64,000 nt of DNA from an uncultured Paracoccaceae bacterium. GTDB taxonomy: Bacteria; Pseudomonadota; Alphaproteobacteria; Rhodobacterales; Rhodobacteraceae. The notes beneath the pieces were generated by a model that made no database searches, was not told the origin of the DNA, and saw nothing but the letters and a program-made list of their open reading frames with translations. The position numbers and the translations under genes are program-made. The stretch is from contig CANNFU010000013.1 of the NCBI GenBank assembly GCA_947503965.1, forward strand, positions 29,970 to 93,969, read 5' to 3'. Shown here in pieces: positions 8,038-16,649 of this stretch (position 1 is the stretch's first letter; each line of letters opens with the position of its first letter).

Positions 8038-9144
8038 TCACGCTGCGGCGACACCGTGCGCCGTCTCTTCGATCTTGAAGATCATATCAAGGATCAATGC
8101 CGCAGGGTCAAGGTTCACCGCGCGCCCATGGCGCGACCGATTGGACAGATCCTGCTGCAAGCGGGCCCAACAGCGGGCGGCCCGGTCATCAGGTGCGATC
8201 CGTGCCAGCAATCGGGCTTCTCCGGGTGCGCCTTGGGCCTGCGGTTCGCCCATCAGCCCAGCGCGCGCGGCGCGGGACAAAAAGACATCCATCAGGTCGA
8301 GCATCAGCCCAAATCGCACCTCTGCGCCGCGGCCCACGCAGCTATCGGCCAGCTTCAGTGCCGCCTGTCTGTTGATGTTTGGCAAACCGCCCAGCGTCCT
8401 GATGATATCTTCGTAGAGTACCATGCCATCATGGTTGATCAGCCGGATTGCATCGCCAGCAGACCCACCTGCCAACGTGGCGAGGCTTTCGCTGTTTTGC
8501 GCCTGATGACCCGCCTGTTCCAATGCACGCTGCAGGTCAGCCGCATGAAGCGGGGCGCATCGCAATTCCCTGCAACGCGACCGAATGGTAGGCAGCAGCC
8601 GTGATGGCTGATGCGCGATCAACAGGATCGTCGTTTGCGCGGGCGGTTCTTCAAGTTCTTTGAGGATGGCATTCGCGGCATTGCGGTTCAGCTCATCCGC
8701 CGCATCGACGATGACCACCCGTCGCCCACCATCCGTCGCCGACATCTGGAAAAAGGTTTTCAGGCTGCGGACCGCGTCAACGGTAATCTCTGACCGGAGT
8801 TTCTTGGTCTTGTCATCCCAGGGTCGCCGGATCAGTGCAAGCCGGGGATGCGCACCGGATTGGATAAGACGCATATCGGGATGATCGGATGGAACATCCA
8901 GCACTGGCGCGCCCAATAGTCCCGGCTCTGAACCTGCCAGAAGAAAGGCTGCGATTTTCCAAGCCAGCGTCGCTTTGCCCACACCGCGCGGGCCAGTGAT
9001 CAGCCAACCGGAGTGTAGACGCCCTGATCCAAATGCATCCAGAAATGCCGCTTGGGCATTGTCTTGTCCGAAAAGCATGGGCGTTTCGCGCGGATGCGGT
9101 GCGCCTTCAACCCGGTCGGGTTCTGGAATGTCATCATCGCTCAT
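8038..9144 (-). CDS. holB: DNA polymerase III subunit delta'
   Basis: 368-residue clamp-loader subunit, part of the gamma complex that loads the sliding clamp. The family signature region GRLHSGWLITGPRGVGKATLA carries a P-loop (GPRGVGKA). Sensor and helical regions follow (DAADELNRNAANAILKELEEPP, LLIAHQPSRLLPTIRSRCRELRC). It lies between tmk and tatD with an ATGA overlap to tmk, the conserved bacterial order. Confidence 0.93.
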   Translation of the reverse strand: MSDDDIPEPDRVEGAPHPRETPMLFGQDNAQAAFLDAFGSGRLHSGWLITGPRGVGKATLAWKIAAFLLAGSEPGLLGAPVLDVPSDHPDMRLIQSGAHPRLALIRRPWDDKTKKLRSEITVDAVRSLKTFFQMSATDGGRRVVIVDAADELNRNAANAILKELEEPPAQTTILLIAHQPSRLLPTIRSRCRELRCAPLHAADLQRALEQAGHQAQNSESLATLAGGSAGDAIRLINHDGMVLYEDIIRTLGGLPNINRQAALKLADSCVGRGAEVRFGLMLDLMDVFLSRAARAGLMGEPQAQGAPGEARLLARIAPDDRAARCWARLQQDLSNRSRHGRAVNLDPAALILDMIFKIEETAHGVAAA

Positions 9145-9749
9145 GCGTATGCCGCGATCTCGGATGCGATCTGGTCGACGGTGCGGTTCCCGTCAATCAA
9201 TACACAGCGTTGCGGATTTGCGTGGGCCAGCGCGAGAAAGCCGTGGCGCAGTGTTTCCTGAAACGCCAACCCAAAGTCCTCGAAACGATCCTCGCCGGAT
9301 TTACGCGCCAGGCCGCGTTCAAGGGCGGTTGCCGGATCCATATCGATGATAAATGTCAGGTCAGGCTCCCGACCAATCATCAGGGCATGCAATTGATCAA
9401 CCATGGCCCGCAAGTCACCGCGCGTCGCGCCCTGATAAACCCGCGTGCTGTCGGCAAACCGGTCCGAGACCACGCAACCGCCTGCAGCCAAAGCGGGCTC
9501 AATCGTTTTTTCAAGGTGATCCCGGCGTGCGGCGGTAAACAACAGGATTTCAGTCTCGGCAGACCACCGCTCCGGATCACCGGTCAGCACCAATTTCCGG
9601 ATTTCTTCCGCACCGGGGCTGCCGCCAGGCTCGCGCGTCAGAACGACATCTGTGCCTTGTGCCCGTAGATGATCCGCAAAACGACGTGCTTGCGTTGATT
9701 TTCCAGAACCGTCGATACCTTCAAATGTAATAAACCGTGGGCGTGTCAT
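9141..9749 (-). CDS. tmk: Thymidylate kinase
   Basis: 202-residue dTMP kinase, phosphorylating dTMP to dTDP for DNA synthesis. The P-loop FEGIDGSGKST, the DR(Y/F) region VVSDRFADSTRVYQG and the TREPGG motif (LTREPGGSPGAEEIR) are all present. Both ends overlap neighbours by 4 bases (dac upstream, holB downstream), so translation is likely coupled. Length is normal. Confidence 0.96.
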   Translation of the reverse strand: MTRPRFITFEGIDGSGKSTQARRFADHLRAQGTDVVLTREPGGSPGAEEIRKLVLTGDPERWSAETEILLFTAARRDHLEKTIEPALAAGGCVVSDRFADSTRVYQGATRGDLRAMVDQLHALMIGREPDLTFIIDMDPATALERGLARKSGEDRFEDFGLAFQETLRHGFLALAHANPQRCVLIDGNRTVDQIASEIAAYA

Positions 9750-10921
9750 GCGCCCTCGGCGGCGTCATCTGCGCCGGGGCCAAACTTGTCCCACAAAACC
9801 AAGGCTGCTGTACGCAGCCGGGTTGCAAAACCGCCACGGATCACATCGCTTTCCGCAACCAAAGGCAGGCGCTTTTCAGGCAGGCCATCAAGCTGGACCA
9901 CGAGTTCACCCAACTGGTCACCCGCGGTGATCGGTGCTTCAATCGGGCCGTTATAAACAACCTGTGCCGCGATATCCCCTTCGTTCAGAATAGGAACAAG
10001 CAGCGACACATCCTCGGCCACGGTCAGGCCCACCATCGCGCTTTCACCCATCCAGACATCCGCCTCTGCAATGCGCGTTCCCGCGCGCACCACGTCTTTT
10101 TCGGCAAATTGGCGAAAGGCCCAATTTACGATTTTCTGGCTTTCCTGCGACCGCTCTGCCACGGTGTCGAGGCCCGTGATCACAAAGATGATCCGTCTAT
10201 CACCCTGCTTGGCCGACCCGACCAGACCGTAACCGGCCTCTTGGGTATGACCGGTTTTCAGACCATCGGCACCGATGCCCATCGACAAAACCGGATTGCG
10301 GTTGCGCGAATTCGACGGGACCCGACCATCAAATTCAAACTCGGTTTCGGCAAAAAGCGGATAGAATGTTGGAAAATCCGTGATCAAACGATCCGCAAGA
10401 ATACCCAGATCCTCCATCGACATCCGGTGTCCGACCTCTGGCCAACCATTTGCATTGGTGAAGTTGGAATTTATCATGCCCAGTTGTCTGGCCCGTTCTG
10501 TGCTTAACCGGGCAAAGCCAGCTTCGGTCCCGTCAGGTGACAACGCTTCGGCCAGAACAGTGCTGGCATCATTACCCGACAGGACAATCACGCCACGCAG
10601 CAGATCCTCGACACTGACCCGGTCGGTCGTGTCCAGAAACATCGACGATCCGCCATAGGCCGCTGCCTCGGCTGAAACAGGCAGCGTTTCATTGATGTCG
10701 AGATGACCATCCGCAATCGCCTCGAACGCCATGTAAAGCGTCATCAGTTTTGACATTGATGCAGGCGGCAATGGCTCTTGCGCGTTCTTGGACAAAAGAA
10801 CGGTGCCGGTTGTCTGATCAAGCACATATGCGGCAGTTGCGCGGGTTTCAAAGGCGGCGACGGTTCCCGCCCACGCACATACCACGGTCACGATCGCCAA
10901 ACGGCTTATCCAAAGTCGCAT
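9746..10921 (-). CDS. D-alanyl-D-alanine carboxypeptidase (PBP5/6-type)
   Basis: 391-residue exported serine DD-carboxypeptidase that trims pentapeptide side chains of peptidoglycan. A signal peptide lies at about 1-23. Catalytic motifs: SxxK as SMSK (Ser55-Lys58), SGN (115-117) and KTG in LKTGHTQEAGYG. A C-terminal PBP5-type beta domain and a short terminal segment follow. It is downstream of the SPOR lipoprotein (15-base gap) and overlaps tmk, a conserved alphaproteobacterial arrangement. dacA or dacC naming is not resolvable. Confidence 0.93.
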   Translation of the reverse strand: MRLWISRLAIVTVVCAWAGTVAAFETRATAAYVLDQTTGTVLLSKNAQEPLPPASMSKLMTLYMAFEAIADGHLDINETLPVSAEAAAYGGSSMFLDTTDRVSVEDLLRGVIVLSGNDASTVLAEALSPDGTEAGFARLSTERARQLGMINSNFTNANGWPEVGHRMSMEDLGILADRLITDFPTFYPLFAETEFEFDGRVPSNSRNRNPVLSMGIGADGLKTGHTQEAGYGLVGSAKQGDRRIIFVITGLDTVAERSQESQKIVNWAFRQFAEKDVVRAGTRIAEADVWMGESAMVGLTVAEDVSLLVPILNEGDIAAQVVYNGPIEAPITAGDQLGELVVQLDGLPEKRLPLVAESDVIRGGFATRLRTAALVLWDKFGPGADDAAEGA

Positions 10922-10936
10922 CCTGCGTCTCCTTCC

Positions 10937-11920
10937 TTAACCGTCTTGGGTTTCGACCAGGACGGCGTCAACAAAACCGAGGCCCTTGATCCGCGCAATT
11001 GCGGCATCTGCATCGGCATCATCCCCTGCGGGAGAGGCGACCAAACGCCAGACATCGCGCCCGCCGGCCTGCTGTACCTGCACCGTTGCCGGCACACCAC
11101 CATTGCGCAATCGCTGGGCTGCATCTTCGGCGTTCCCCTGAACACTGAAAACGCCGATCTGGATCTGCGGACCGGACAGATCAGCCTCGCCCGCAGCATC
11201 AGCGGCAGGAAGTGTCGTAACTGGCGCAGCAGGTTCCGCATCATCGGCAGACAGCAGCGAAGCCGGCAATGCAACGGCAGCAACCGCCGCGCCGCTTTCA
11301 TCAACAGTATCGGCAGCGGCAGCACCAGCACCTTCGGCTGCGTCAATCGCGGCCGCAGCACCAGCAATCGGATCAAGGGGTGTTGCCTCGACGGCAACAG
11401 GCGTATCCAAAGCCGCAACCACCGGGTTAACTTCTGGCTCGGCCGGTACTTCCTCTTCCACCTCTTCACGACGCAGAACCACCACGCTCAGCTCTGTTGG
11501 GGCGCCCGCCAGTATACTCAACTCTTCAGCAGCATCCGACGAGACCTGCAGCAAAGGCCCCGGATTTTCCCGCTCGCGCCGGAACAGGGCGCCAACAACG
11601 GATCGCCCGTTTTCAGGATTACGAATTATCACGCGTTCAGGCTCTTGTACATCCGGATGCGCGACCCAGACCCCTCCAAGCGACGGACGACCATCCCAAA
11701 GCCCGCGGTCATTGACCTCGAATATGTCCGGACGCTCAACATCGCGGCCCGTGGGCGTGGTCTGGATTGACCTGCTGGGCCGATCAGCCCTTTCGCCTTG
11801 CCCATCGCCACCGGGAAAAGCAAATTCCCCGTTTTCATCGCATGCAGCCAGTGCAATCGCGGCCGCCAAGGCTGCACTGATCGAAAAGGCACGTCTTTTC
11901 GCCACTCTCAAGCCCGTCAT
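10937..11920 (-). CDS. SPOR-domain lipoprotein
   Basis: 327-residue predicted lipoprotein. The N-terminal signal ends in a lipobox LAAC (Cys at about 27). The middle is low-complexity and Ala/Glu/Pro-rich, and the last ~75 residues look like a SPOR domain (IQIGVFSVQGNAEDAAQRL ... DVWRLVASPAGDDADADAAIARIKGLGF). SPOR domains bind denuded septal glycan, which fits the adjacent DD-carboxypeptidase gene. It is first in the leftward operon; the 244-base gap to the tRNA-Ser gene should hold its promoter. Confidence 0.82.
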   Translation of the reverse strand: MTGLRVAKRRAFSISAALAAAIALAACDENGEFAFPGGDGQGERADRPSRSIQTTPTGRDVERPDIFEVNDRGLWDGRPSLGGVWVAHPDVQEPERVIIRNPENGRSVVGALFRRERENPGPLLQVSSDAAEELSILAGAPTELSVVVLRREEVEEEVPAEPEVNPVVAALDTPVAVEATPLDPIAGAAAAIDAAEGAGAAAADTVDESGAAVAAVALPASLLSADDAEPAAPVTTLPAADAAGEADLSGPQIQIGVFSVQGNAEDAAQRLRNGGVPATVQVQQAGGRDVWRLVASPAGDDADADAAIARIKGLGFVDAVLVETQDG

Positions 11921-12164
11921 ATTTCGCCCCTCTATTGCTCTTCATACCATGAAGAGTTCCGCTGTTATCCAGCCGTGTTCGTTGCGCTCCCCGCAGGTTG
12001 AAGCGGCGCATTTTTCAGCACCATATACAAAAACCCGCAATATCAACGAAACGATAGCGTCCGATGGCTTGATTTGGAAGTGTCAACGCCAGTTTGTCGG
12101 CGGATTTTCACAAAACAGGAACCTGCTTTTCGAATCAGAAATCTACAGCTAACAGAGGCGGGTC

Positions 12165-12254
12165 GGAGGAGTGGCAGAGTGGTTGAATGCACCGGTCTTG
12201 AAAACCGACGTAGGTGAAAGTCTACCGTGGGTTCGAATCCCACCTCCTCCGCCA
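12165..12254 (+). tRNA. tRNA-Ser (UGA anticodon)
   Basis: 90-base class II tRNA including an encoded CCA. The acceptor stem GGAGGAG pairs with CTCCTCC, the anticodon loop is CTTGAAA with anticodon TGA, a long variable arm (TAGGTGAAAGTCTA) is present, and the T-arm has GGTTCGAATCC. Confidence 0.97.
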
Positions 12255-12593
12255 TTATCAGCTTTGTCTAATTGCATCGCTGCCTGCAGTTTGGGCGCTC
12301 CCGTAAACAGGTTCAAATTACCTGTCAGTCGTACGGGTAGATGCTGCTGTCGATGAAGCCTGCCACCGCTCCTTTGTCGCGAAACATCAGTCATGTCTCG
12401 TTCATTCTGGCGCATTGCCGCGTCAACGTGCTGGCCGGAAACGTAAAGCGACACTACACTTATCATTATAAAACAATATCTTATCCAATTCACCTCATTC
12501 TACTAAATTTTTAGTTTGACAGAATCCTTCCCACGTCATCACATTAACGTGTCGGCGAAAACCGGCACATATAATCTCAAGGGAGGAGACAAG
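12255..12593 (+). other. 339-base intergenic region upstream of glpV
   Basis: No convincing gene. The last ~130 bases are AT-rich. A candidate sigma-70 -35 box TTGACA lies at 12516-12521 with a weak -10 (ACATTA, 12541-12546). The strong ribosome site GGGAGGAG at 12581-12588 precedes the glpV ATG. No clear GlpR operator was recognised. Confidence 0.5.
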
Positions 12594-14330
12594 ATGCGTA
12601 AGTATCTGCTCTCCGCAGTCGCGGTCTCTGCCGTGTTTGCGGGGTCCAATTTCGCTGTGGCCGACGAAGCCGCAGCACAGCGTTGGATTGATCAGGAATT
12701 CCAGCCATCCACATTGTCGAAAGATGAACAGCTGGCTGAAATGCAGTGGTTCATTCAGGCCGCCGAGCCCTATGCCGGTATGGAAATCAACGTTCTGTCG
12801 GAAGGCATTCCAACCCATTCCTACGAAAGCGAAGTGCTGACGCGCGCCTTCGAGGAAATCACGGGTATCAAGGTCAACCACCAGATCCTAGGCGAAGGCG
12901 AGGTCGTTCAGGCGGTCCAGACCCAGATGCAAACCAACCGGAACCTTTATGATGGTTACGTCAATGACAGTGACCTGATCGGCACCCATTCGCGTCTGCA
13001 GCAGGCCTATAACCTGACCGAGATGATGGGCGGCGACTGGGCCGACACCACATCACCAACACTGGACCTTGACGATTTCATGGGCATCCAGTTCACCACC
13101 GGTCCGGATGGCAACCTCTATCAGTTGCCGGATCAGCAATTCGCGAACCTTTACTGGTTCCGCAAGGACTGGTTCGATCGCGAAGACCTCAAGGAACAGT
13201 TCCAGGCAAAGTACGGCTATGAGCTGGGCGTGCCGGTCAACTGGTCCGCTTACGAGGATATCGCGGAATTCTTCAGCAACGACGTGCAGGAAATCGACGG
13301 CGTGCGCATCTATGGCCACATGGATTACGGTAAGCGCGCGCCTGACCTTGGCTGGCGGATGACCGATGCGTGGCTGTCCATGGCCGGTGCCGGGTCTGTG
13401 GGTGAACCCAACGGCGTGCCCATCGATGAATGGGGCATCCGGATGGAAGCCGGGACCTGCAACCCGGTCGGCGCATCTGTATCACGCGGTGGTGCGGCCA
13501 ATGGCCCGGCGGCGGTCTATGCGATCCGCAAATGGGACGAATGGTTGCGCAATTACGCGCCACCCGCTGCGGCAAGCTATGACTTCTATCAGTCACTGCC
13601 GGCGCTGGCGCAAGGCAACGTGGCCCAGCAGATTTTCTGGTACACCGCCTTTACCGCCGACATGGTCGCCCCGCAGTCCGCGGGTAACAACACGGTGGAC
13701 GCCGATGGCAATCCGCTGTGGCGCATGGCCCCTTCCCCGCACGGTCCGTATTGGGAAGAAGGTCAGAAGGTCGGCTATCAGGATGTGGGATCATGGACGT
13801 TCCTGAACTCCACCCCGTCGGATCGCGCACAGGCCGCCTGGCTTTATGCGCAGTTTGTGACGTCCAAGACTGTTGATGTGAAGAAATCCCATGTGGGTCT
13901 GACCTTCATCCGCGACAGTTCGGTCAATCATGAGAGCTTTACCGAGCGTGCACCGCAATTGGGTGGTCTGGTAGAGTTCTATCGCTCGCCTGACCGTGTG
14001 CGCTGGTCGCCAACCGGCATCAACGTGCCTGATTATCCGAAGCTGGCGCAAATCTGGTGGCAGCAGATCGGTGACGTGAACTCTGGCGCGTTCACGCCGC
14101 AGGAAGCCATGGACCGTCTGGCTGAAGAGATGGACATCACCATGGGCCGGATGCAGCAAGCCGATGAAGCTGCCAATGTCTATGGTGGCTGTGGTCCGCG
14201 CCTGAATGAAGAGCGTGACGCGGAATACTGGTTCGCCAATGGCGGCGCCAAACCACCGCTGGCGAACGAGAAGCCGCAGGGCGAGACCGTCAACTATGAC
14301 GAGCTCGTCGCCCGCTGGGCGTCTGAATAA
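12594..14330 (+). CDS. glpV: Glycerol ABC transporter substrate-binding protein
   Basis: 578-residue periplasmic binding protein of the rhizobial GlpV type. It has a signal peptide of about 24 residues (cleavage near AVADEA) and an extracellular-solute-binding fold. The ATG at 12594 behind GGGAGGAG was chosen over an upstream TTG. The assignment rests mainly on its neighbours: two MalK-like ATPases, two permeases and a DUF2160 protein in one direction, the gene content of glpSTPQUV. Here the binding protein comes first rather than last. Tandem hairpins follow the stop codon. Confidence 0.87.
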   Translation: MRKYLLSAVAVSAVFAGSNFAVADEAAAQRWIDQEFQPSTLSKDEQLAEMQWFIQAAEPYAGMEINVLSEGIPTHSYESEVLTRAFEEITGIKVNHQILGEGEVVQAVQTQMQTNRNLYDGYVNDSDLIGTHSRLQQAYNLTEMMGGDWADTTSPTLDLDDFMGIQFTTGPDGNLYQLPDQQFANLYWFRKDWFDREDLKEQFQAKYGYELGVPVNWSAYEDIAEFFSNDVQEIDGVRIYGHMDYGKRAPDLGWRMTDAWLSMAGAGSVGEPNGVPIDEWGIRMEAGTCNPVGASVSRGGAANGPAAVYAIRKWDEWLRNYAPPAAASYDFYQSLPALAQGNVAQQIFWYTAFTADMVAPQSAGNNTVDADGNPLWRMAPSPHGPYWEEGQKVGYQDVGSWTFLNSTPSDRAQAAWLYAQFVTSKTVDVKKSHVGLTFIRDSSVNHESFTERAPQLGGLVEFYRSPDRVRWSPTGINVPDYPKLAQIWWQQIGDVNSGAFTPQEAMDRLAEEMDITMGRMQQADEAANVYGGCGPRLNEERDAEYWFANGGAKPPLANEKPQGETVNYDELVARWASE

Positions 14331-14341
14331 GCTCCCTGTCG

Positions 14342-14393
14342 GGTGCCGCCTTCAGGTGGCGCCGACACCGGTCGGGGCGTCCGCGCCCCGGCC
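14342..14393 (+). other. Tandem hairpins between glpV and glpS
   Basis: Hairpin 1 (14342-14363) has a 9-bp stem with a TTCA loop. Hairpin 2 (14370-14393) has a 10-bp GC-rich stem with a TCCG loop. They start 12 bases after the glpV stop. No T-tract follows, so partial attenuation or 3'-end protection of the glpV message is the likely role. Confidence 0.6.
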
Positions 14394-14411
14394 ATTACCA
14401 AAGGGCATGTC

Positions 14412-15485
14412 ATGACCATCACACTCAATCAAATCACCAAAGTGGTCGCCGGGCAGACCCATATCAAACCCACATCGCTGACGTTTCAGACCGGGCATTT
14501 CAACGTGCTTCTGGGCGAAACCGGCGCGGGAAAGACATCCCTGATCAAGCTGATGGCAGGCCTTGACCCCATCGCCGCTGGCACGATTGAGATGGATGGT
14601 CAGGACGTCACCAAGCTGAGCACGCAAAAGCGGAATATCAGCCTGGTCCACCAGTTTTTCGTCAACTACCCCCATATGACGGTTTTCGACAACATTGCCT
14701 CCCCCCTGAAGGTTGCAGGCATGGCGAAATCCGAAATTCAGGGCCGCGTGGAAGAGGCAGCGGATATCCTGCAACTGCGCCCCATGCTGCATCGCCGCCC
14801 GCATGAATTGTCGGGCGGACAGCAGCAGCGCACTGCATTAGCCCGCGCGATTGCAAAGGAAAGCCGGGCGGTGTTTCTGGATGAACCGCTGGCCAATCTT
14901 GATTACAAATTGCGTGAAGAACTGCGCGAACAACTGCCGGAACTTTTTGCCGGACGCGGTGCTGTTGTCGTCTATGCCACGTCGGAACCGGAAGAGGCGC
15001 TGCTGTTGGGCGGGTCCACCGCGCTGATGGATGACGGGAATGTCGCACAATTCGGCCCCACGGCAGAGATTTATCGCAAACCGCAGACGCTGACTGCGGC
15101 CAAGGTGTTTTCAGATCCGCCGATCAACGTGGCCAGGGTGACCAAAATGGGGAGCAAGCTGATCATGGGCGACAGCGCGCGCTGGGATTCCGCTAAGATG
15201 AAAGATGCGCCTGACGGCGACTATCACATCGCGGTCCGCCCGCACCATGTGACCCCGAAGCCGACCCCGGCCAATACCGTTGCCCTGAAAGGTCAGGTTC
15301 TGGTGACAGAGCTGAGCGGATCGGAAAGCAGCGCGCATTTCGCCATGCCTGATGGCAACTGGGTGTCCTTGTCGCATGGTGTGCACCCTTATCAGGTTGG
15401 TGAGGACCACCCGTTCTACCTCGACCCGTCGGCCTGCATGCTGTTCGCCGAAGATGGCCAGGTCGTCGCCGGAGGTGCCGTCTGA
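14412..15485 (+). CDS. glpS: Glycerol ABC transporter ATPase GlpS
   Basis: 357-residue MalK/UgpC-type ATPase. Walker A is GETGAGKTS, the signature is intact (LSGGQQQRTALARA), and Walker B is AVFLDEPLANLD. The H-loop reads YATSEPEEA where most family members have VTHDQTEA, so the switch histidine is replaced by serine. A C-terminal TOBE-like region is present. The start is the ATG at 14412. Its stop overlaps the glpT start (TGATG). It should pair with GlpT on the GlpP/GlpQ permeases; see the finding on complementary defects. Confidence 0.88.
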   Translation: MTITLNQITKVVAGQTHIKPTSLTFQTGHFNVLLGETGAGKTSLIKLMAGLDPIAAGTIEMDGQDVTKLSTQKRNISLVHQFFVNYPHMTVFDNIASPLKVAGMAKSEIQGRVEEAADILQLRPMLHRRPHELSGGQQQRTALARAIAKESRAVFLDEPLANLDYKLREELREQLPELFAGRGAVVVYATSEPEEALLLGGSTALMDDGNVAQFGPTAEIYRKPQTLTAAKVFSDPPINVARVTKMGSKLIMGDSARWDSAKMKDAPDGDYHIAVRPHHVTPKPTPANTVALKGQVLVTELSGSESSAHFAMPDGNWVSLSHGVHPYQVGEDHPFYLDPSACMLFAEDGQVVAGGAV

Positions 15486-16558
15486 TGGCCAAGATCACGC
15501 TCTCTGACCTCAAGCACAGCTATTACGACACCCCCAAAGGGCCGGATGATTACGCGCTCAAGGAAATTGATCTGGAATGGTCTGATGGCGGCGCCTACGC
15601 CCTGCTGGGTCCGTCCGGCTGCGGCAAATCCACATTGCTCAACATCATATCAGGCCTGCTGACGCCGTCGAACGGCAAGATCCTGTTTGATGACAAGGAT
15701 GTCACCCACCTGCCCCCAAACCAGCGCAACATCGCGCAGGTGTTCCAGTTCCCCGTGATCTACGACACCATGACGCTCTTCGATAACCTCGCCTTTCCCC
15801 TGCGCAATCGCGGAGTGGACGAGACAACAGTGAACACCCGCGTCATGGCGATTGCCGAGATGCTGGAAGTTACCGACATGATGGGCAAAAAGGCCGCTGG
15901 CCTGTCCCCCGACAACAAGCAAAAGATCAGTATGGGCCGAGGTCTGGTCCGTGACGACGTGAATGTCGTCATGTTTGACGAACCACTCACCGTCATCGAC
16001 CCGCATCTGAAGTGGAAGCTGCGATCCAAGCTGAAAGAGCTTCACCAAAAGGTGCGCGCGACGATGATCTACGTCACCCATGACCAGACCGAGGCGCTGA
16101 CATTCGCGGATCAGGTCGTCGTCATGCAGGAAGGCGAGGTCGTGCAGATCGGTACGCCGGTAGAGCTGTTCGAACGGCCCGCTCATACCTTTGTCGGTCA
16201 TTTCATCGGCTCACCGGGCATGAACGTCCTGCCTTGCGAGGTGCGCGATGGCGGCGCGTTTTTCGAAAACACCCTGATCACGCTGGAAGGCGAGATCGAG
16301 CAGGGAACCGGCACGCCGCAGATCGGCGTGCGGCCGGAGTTCGTCACGCTTGGCGATCATGGTTTGCCTGCAGTTGTGCACAAGGTGTCCGATGTCGGCC
16401 GGCACGCGGTGGTAGAGGCCAAGGTTGGCCATGAAACTGTGAAAGCGATTATCGAGGGCGAAGCACCGCTGCAGGGAGCCGCCACACATCTGTCATTCGA
16501 TCCCAACAAGACGCGGCTTTATCGCGATGGCTGGATCGCGACGAGGGCCAGCCAATGA
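15485..16558 (+). CDS. glpT: Glycerol ABC transporter ATPase GlpT
   Basis: 357-residue ATPase, partner of GlpS. Walker A is GPSGCGKST, Walker B VVMFDEPLTVIDP, and the H-loop has its histidine (YVTHDQTEA). The signature is degenerate: LSPDNKQKISMGRG in place of LSGGQ. A TOBE-like C-terminal region follows. The ATG at 15485 overlaps the glpS stop by one base. A palindromic repeat doublet separates it from glpP. This GlpT is unrelated to the E. coli glycerol-3-phosphate antiporter of the same name. Confidence 0.88.
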   Translation: MAKITLSDLKHSYYDTPKGPDDYALKEIDLEWSDGGAYALLGPSGCGKSTLLNIISGLLTPSNGKILFDDKDVTHLPPNQRNIAQVFQFPVIYDTMTLFDNLAFPLRNRGVDETTVNTRVMAIAEMLEVTDMMGKKAAGLSPDNKQKISMGRGLVRDDVNVVMFDEPLTVIDPHLKWKLRSKLKELHQKVRATMIYVTHDQTEALTFADQVVVMQEGEVVQIGTPVELFERPAHTFVGHFIGSPGMNVLPCEVRDGGAFFENTLITLEGEIEQGTGTPQIGVRPEFVTLGDHGLPAVVHKVSDVGRHAVVEAKVGHETVKAIIEGEAPLQGAATHLSFDPNKTRLYRDGWIATRASQ

Positions 16559-16569
16559 ATAGAATACCC

Positions 16570-16632
16570 GCCCCGGACCTGATCCGGGGCCTCACCCCCC
16601 GACACGTAGAGGTCCCGGGTCAAGCCCGGGAC
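16570..16632 (+). repeat. REP-like palindrome doublet between glpT and glpP
   Basis: Two related 21-base palindromes in opposite orientation. One is GCCCCGGA-CCTGA-TCCGGGGC (16570-16590); the other is GTCCCGGG-TCAAG-CCCGGGAC (16612-16632). Each forms an 8-bp stem with a 5-base loop, and the second is an inverted variant of the first, giving a paired REP arrangement. Palindromes of this kind are, from memory, frequent in alphaproteobacterial intergenic regions. Confidence 0.7.
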
Positions 16633-16649
16633 GGGCAGAGGAGCCGCTG

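Noticed and set aside
12171..12493. Small reading frames around tRNA-Ser on both strands
   Set aside because: They run across the tRNA gene, lack ribosome sites and have no recognisable product.
12516..12593. Longer glpV start at a TTG
   Set aside because: It overlaps the candidate -35 box, has no ribosome site and would place 26 polar residues before a good signal peptide; the ATG at 12594 follows GGGAGGAG.
16570..16632. Rho-independent terminator between glpT and glpP
   Set aside because: The stems lack a T-tract and the downstream permease genes are needed by the same transporter; the paired palindromes fit a REP element better.
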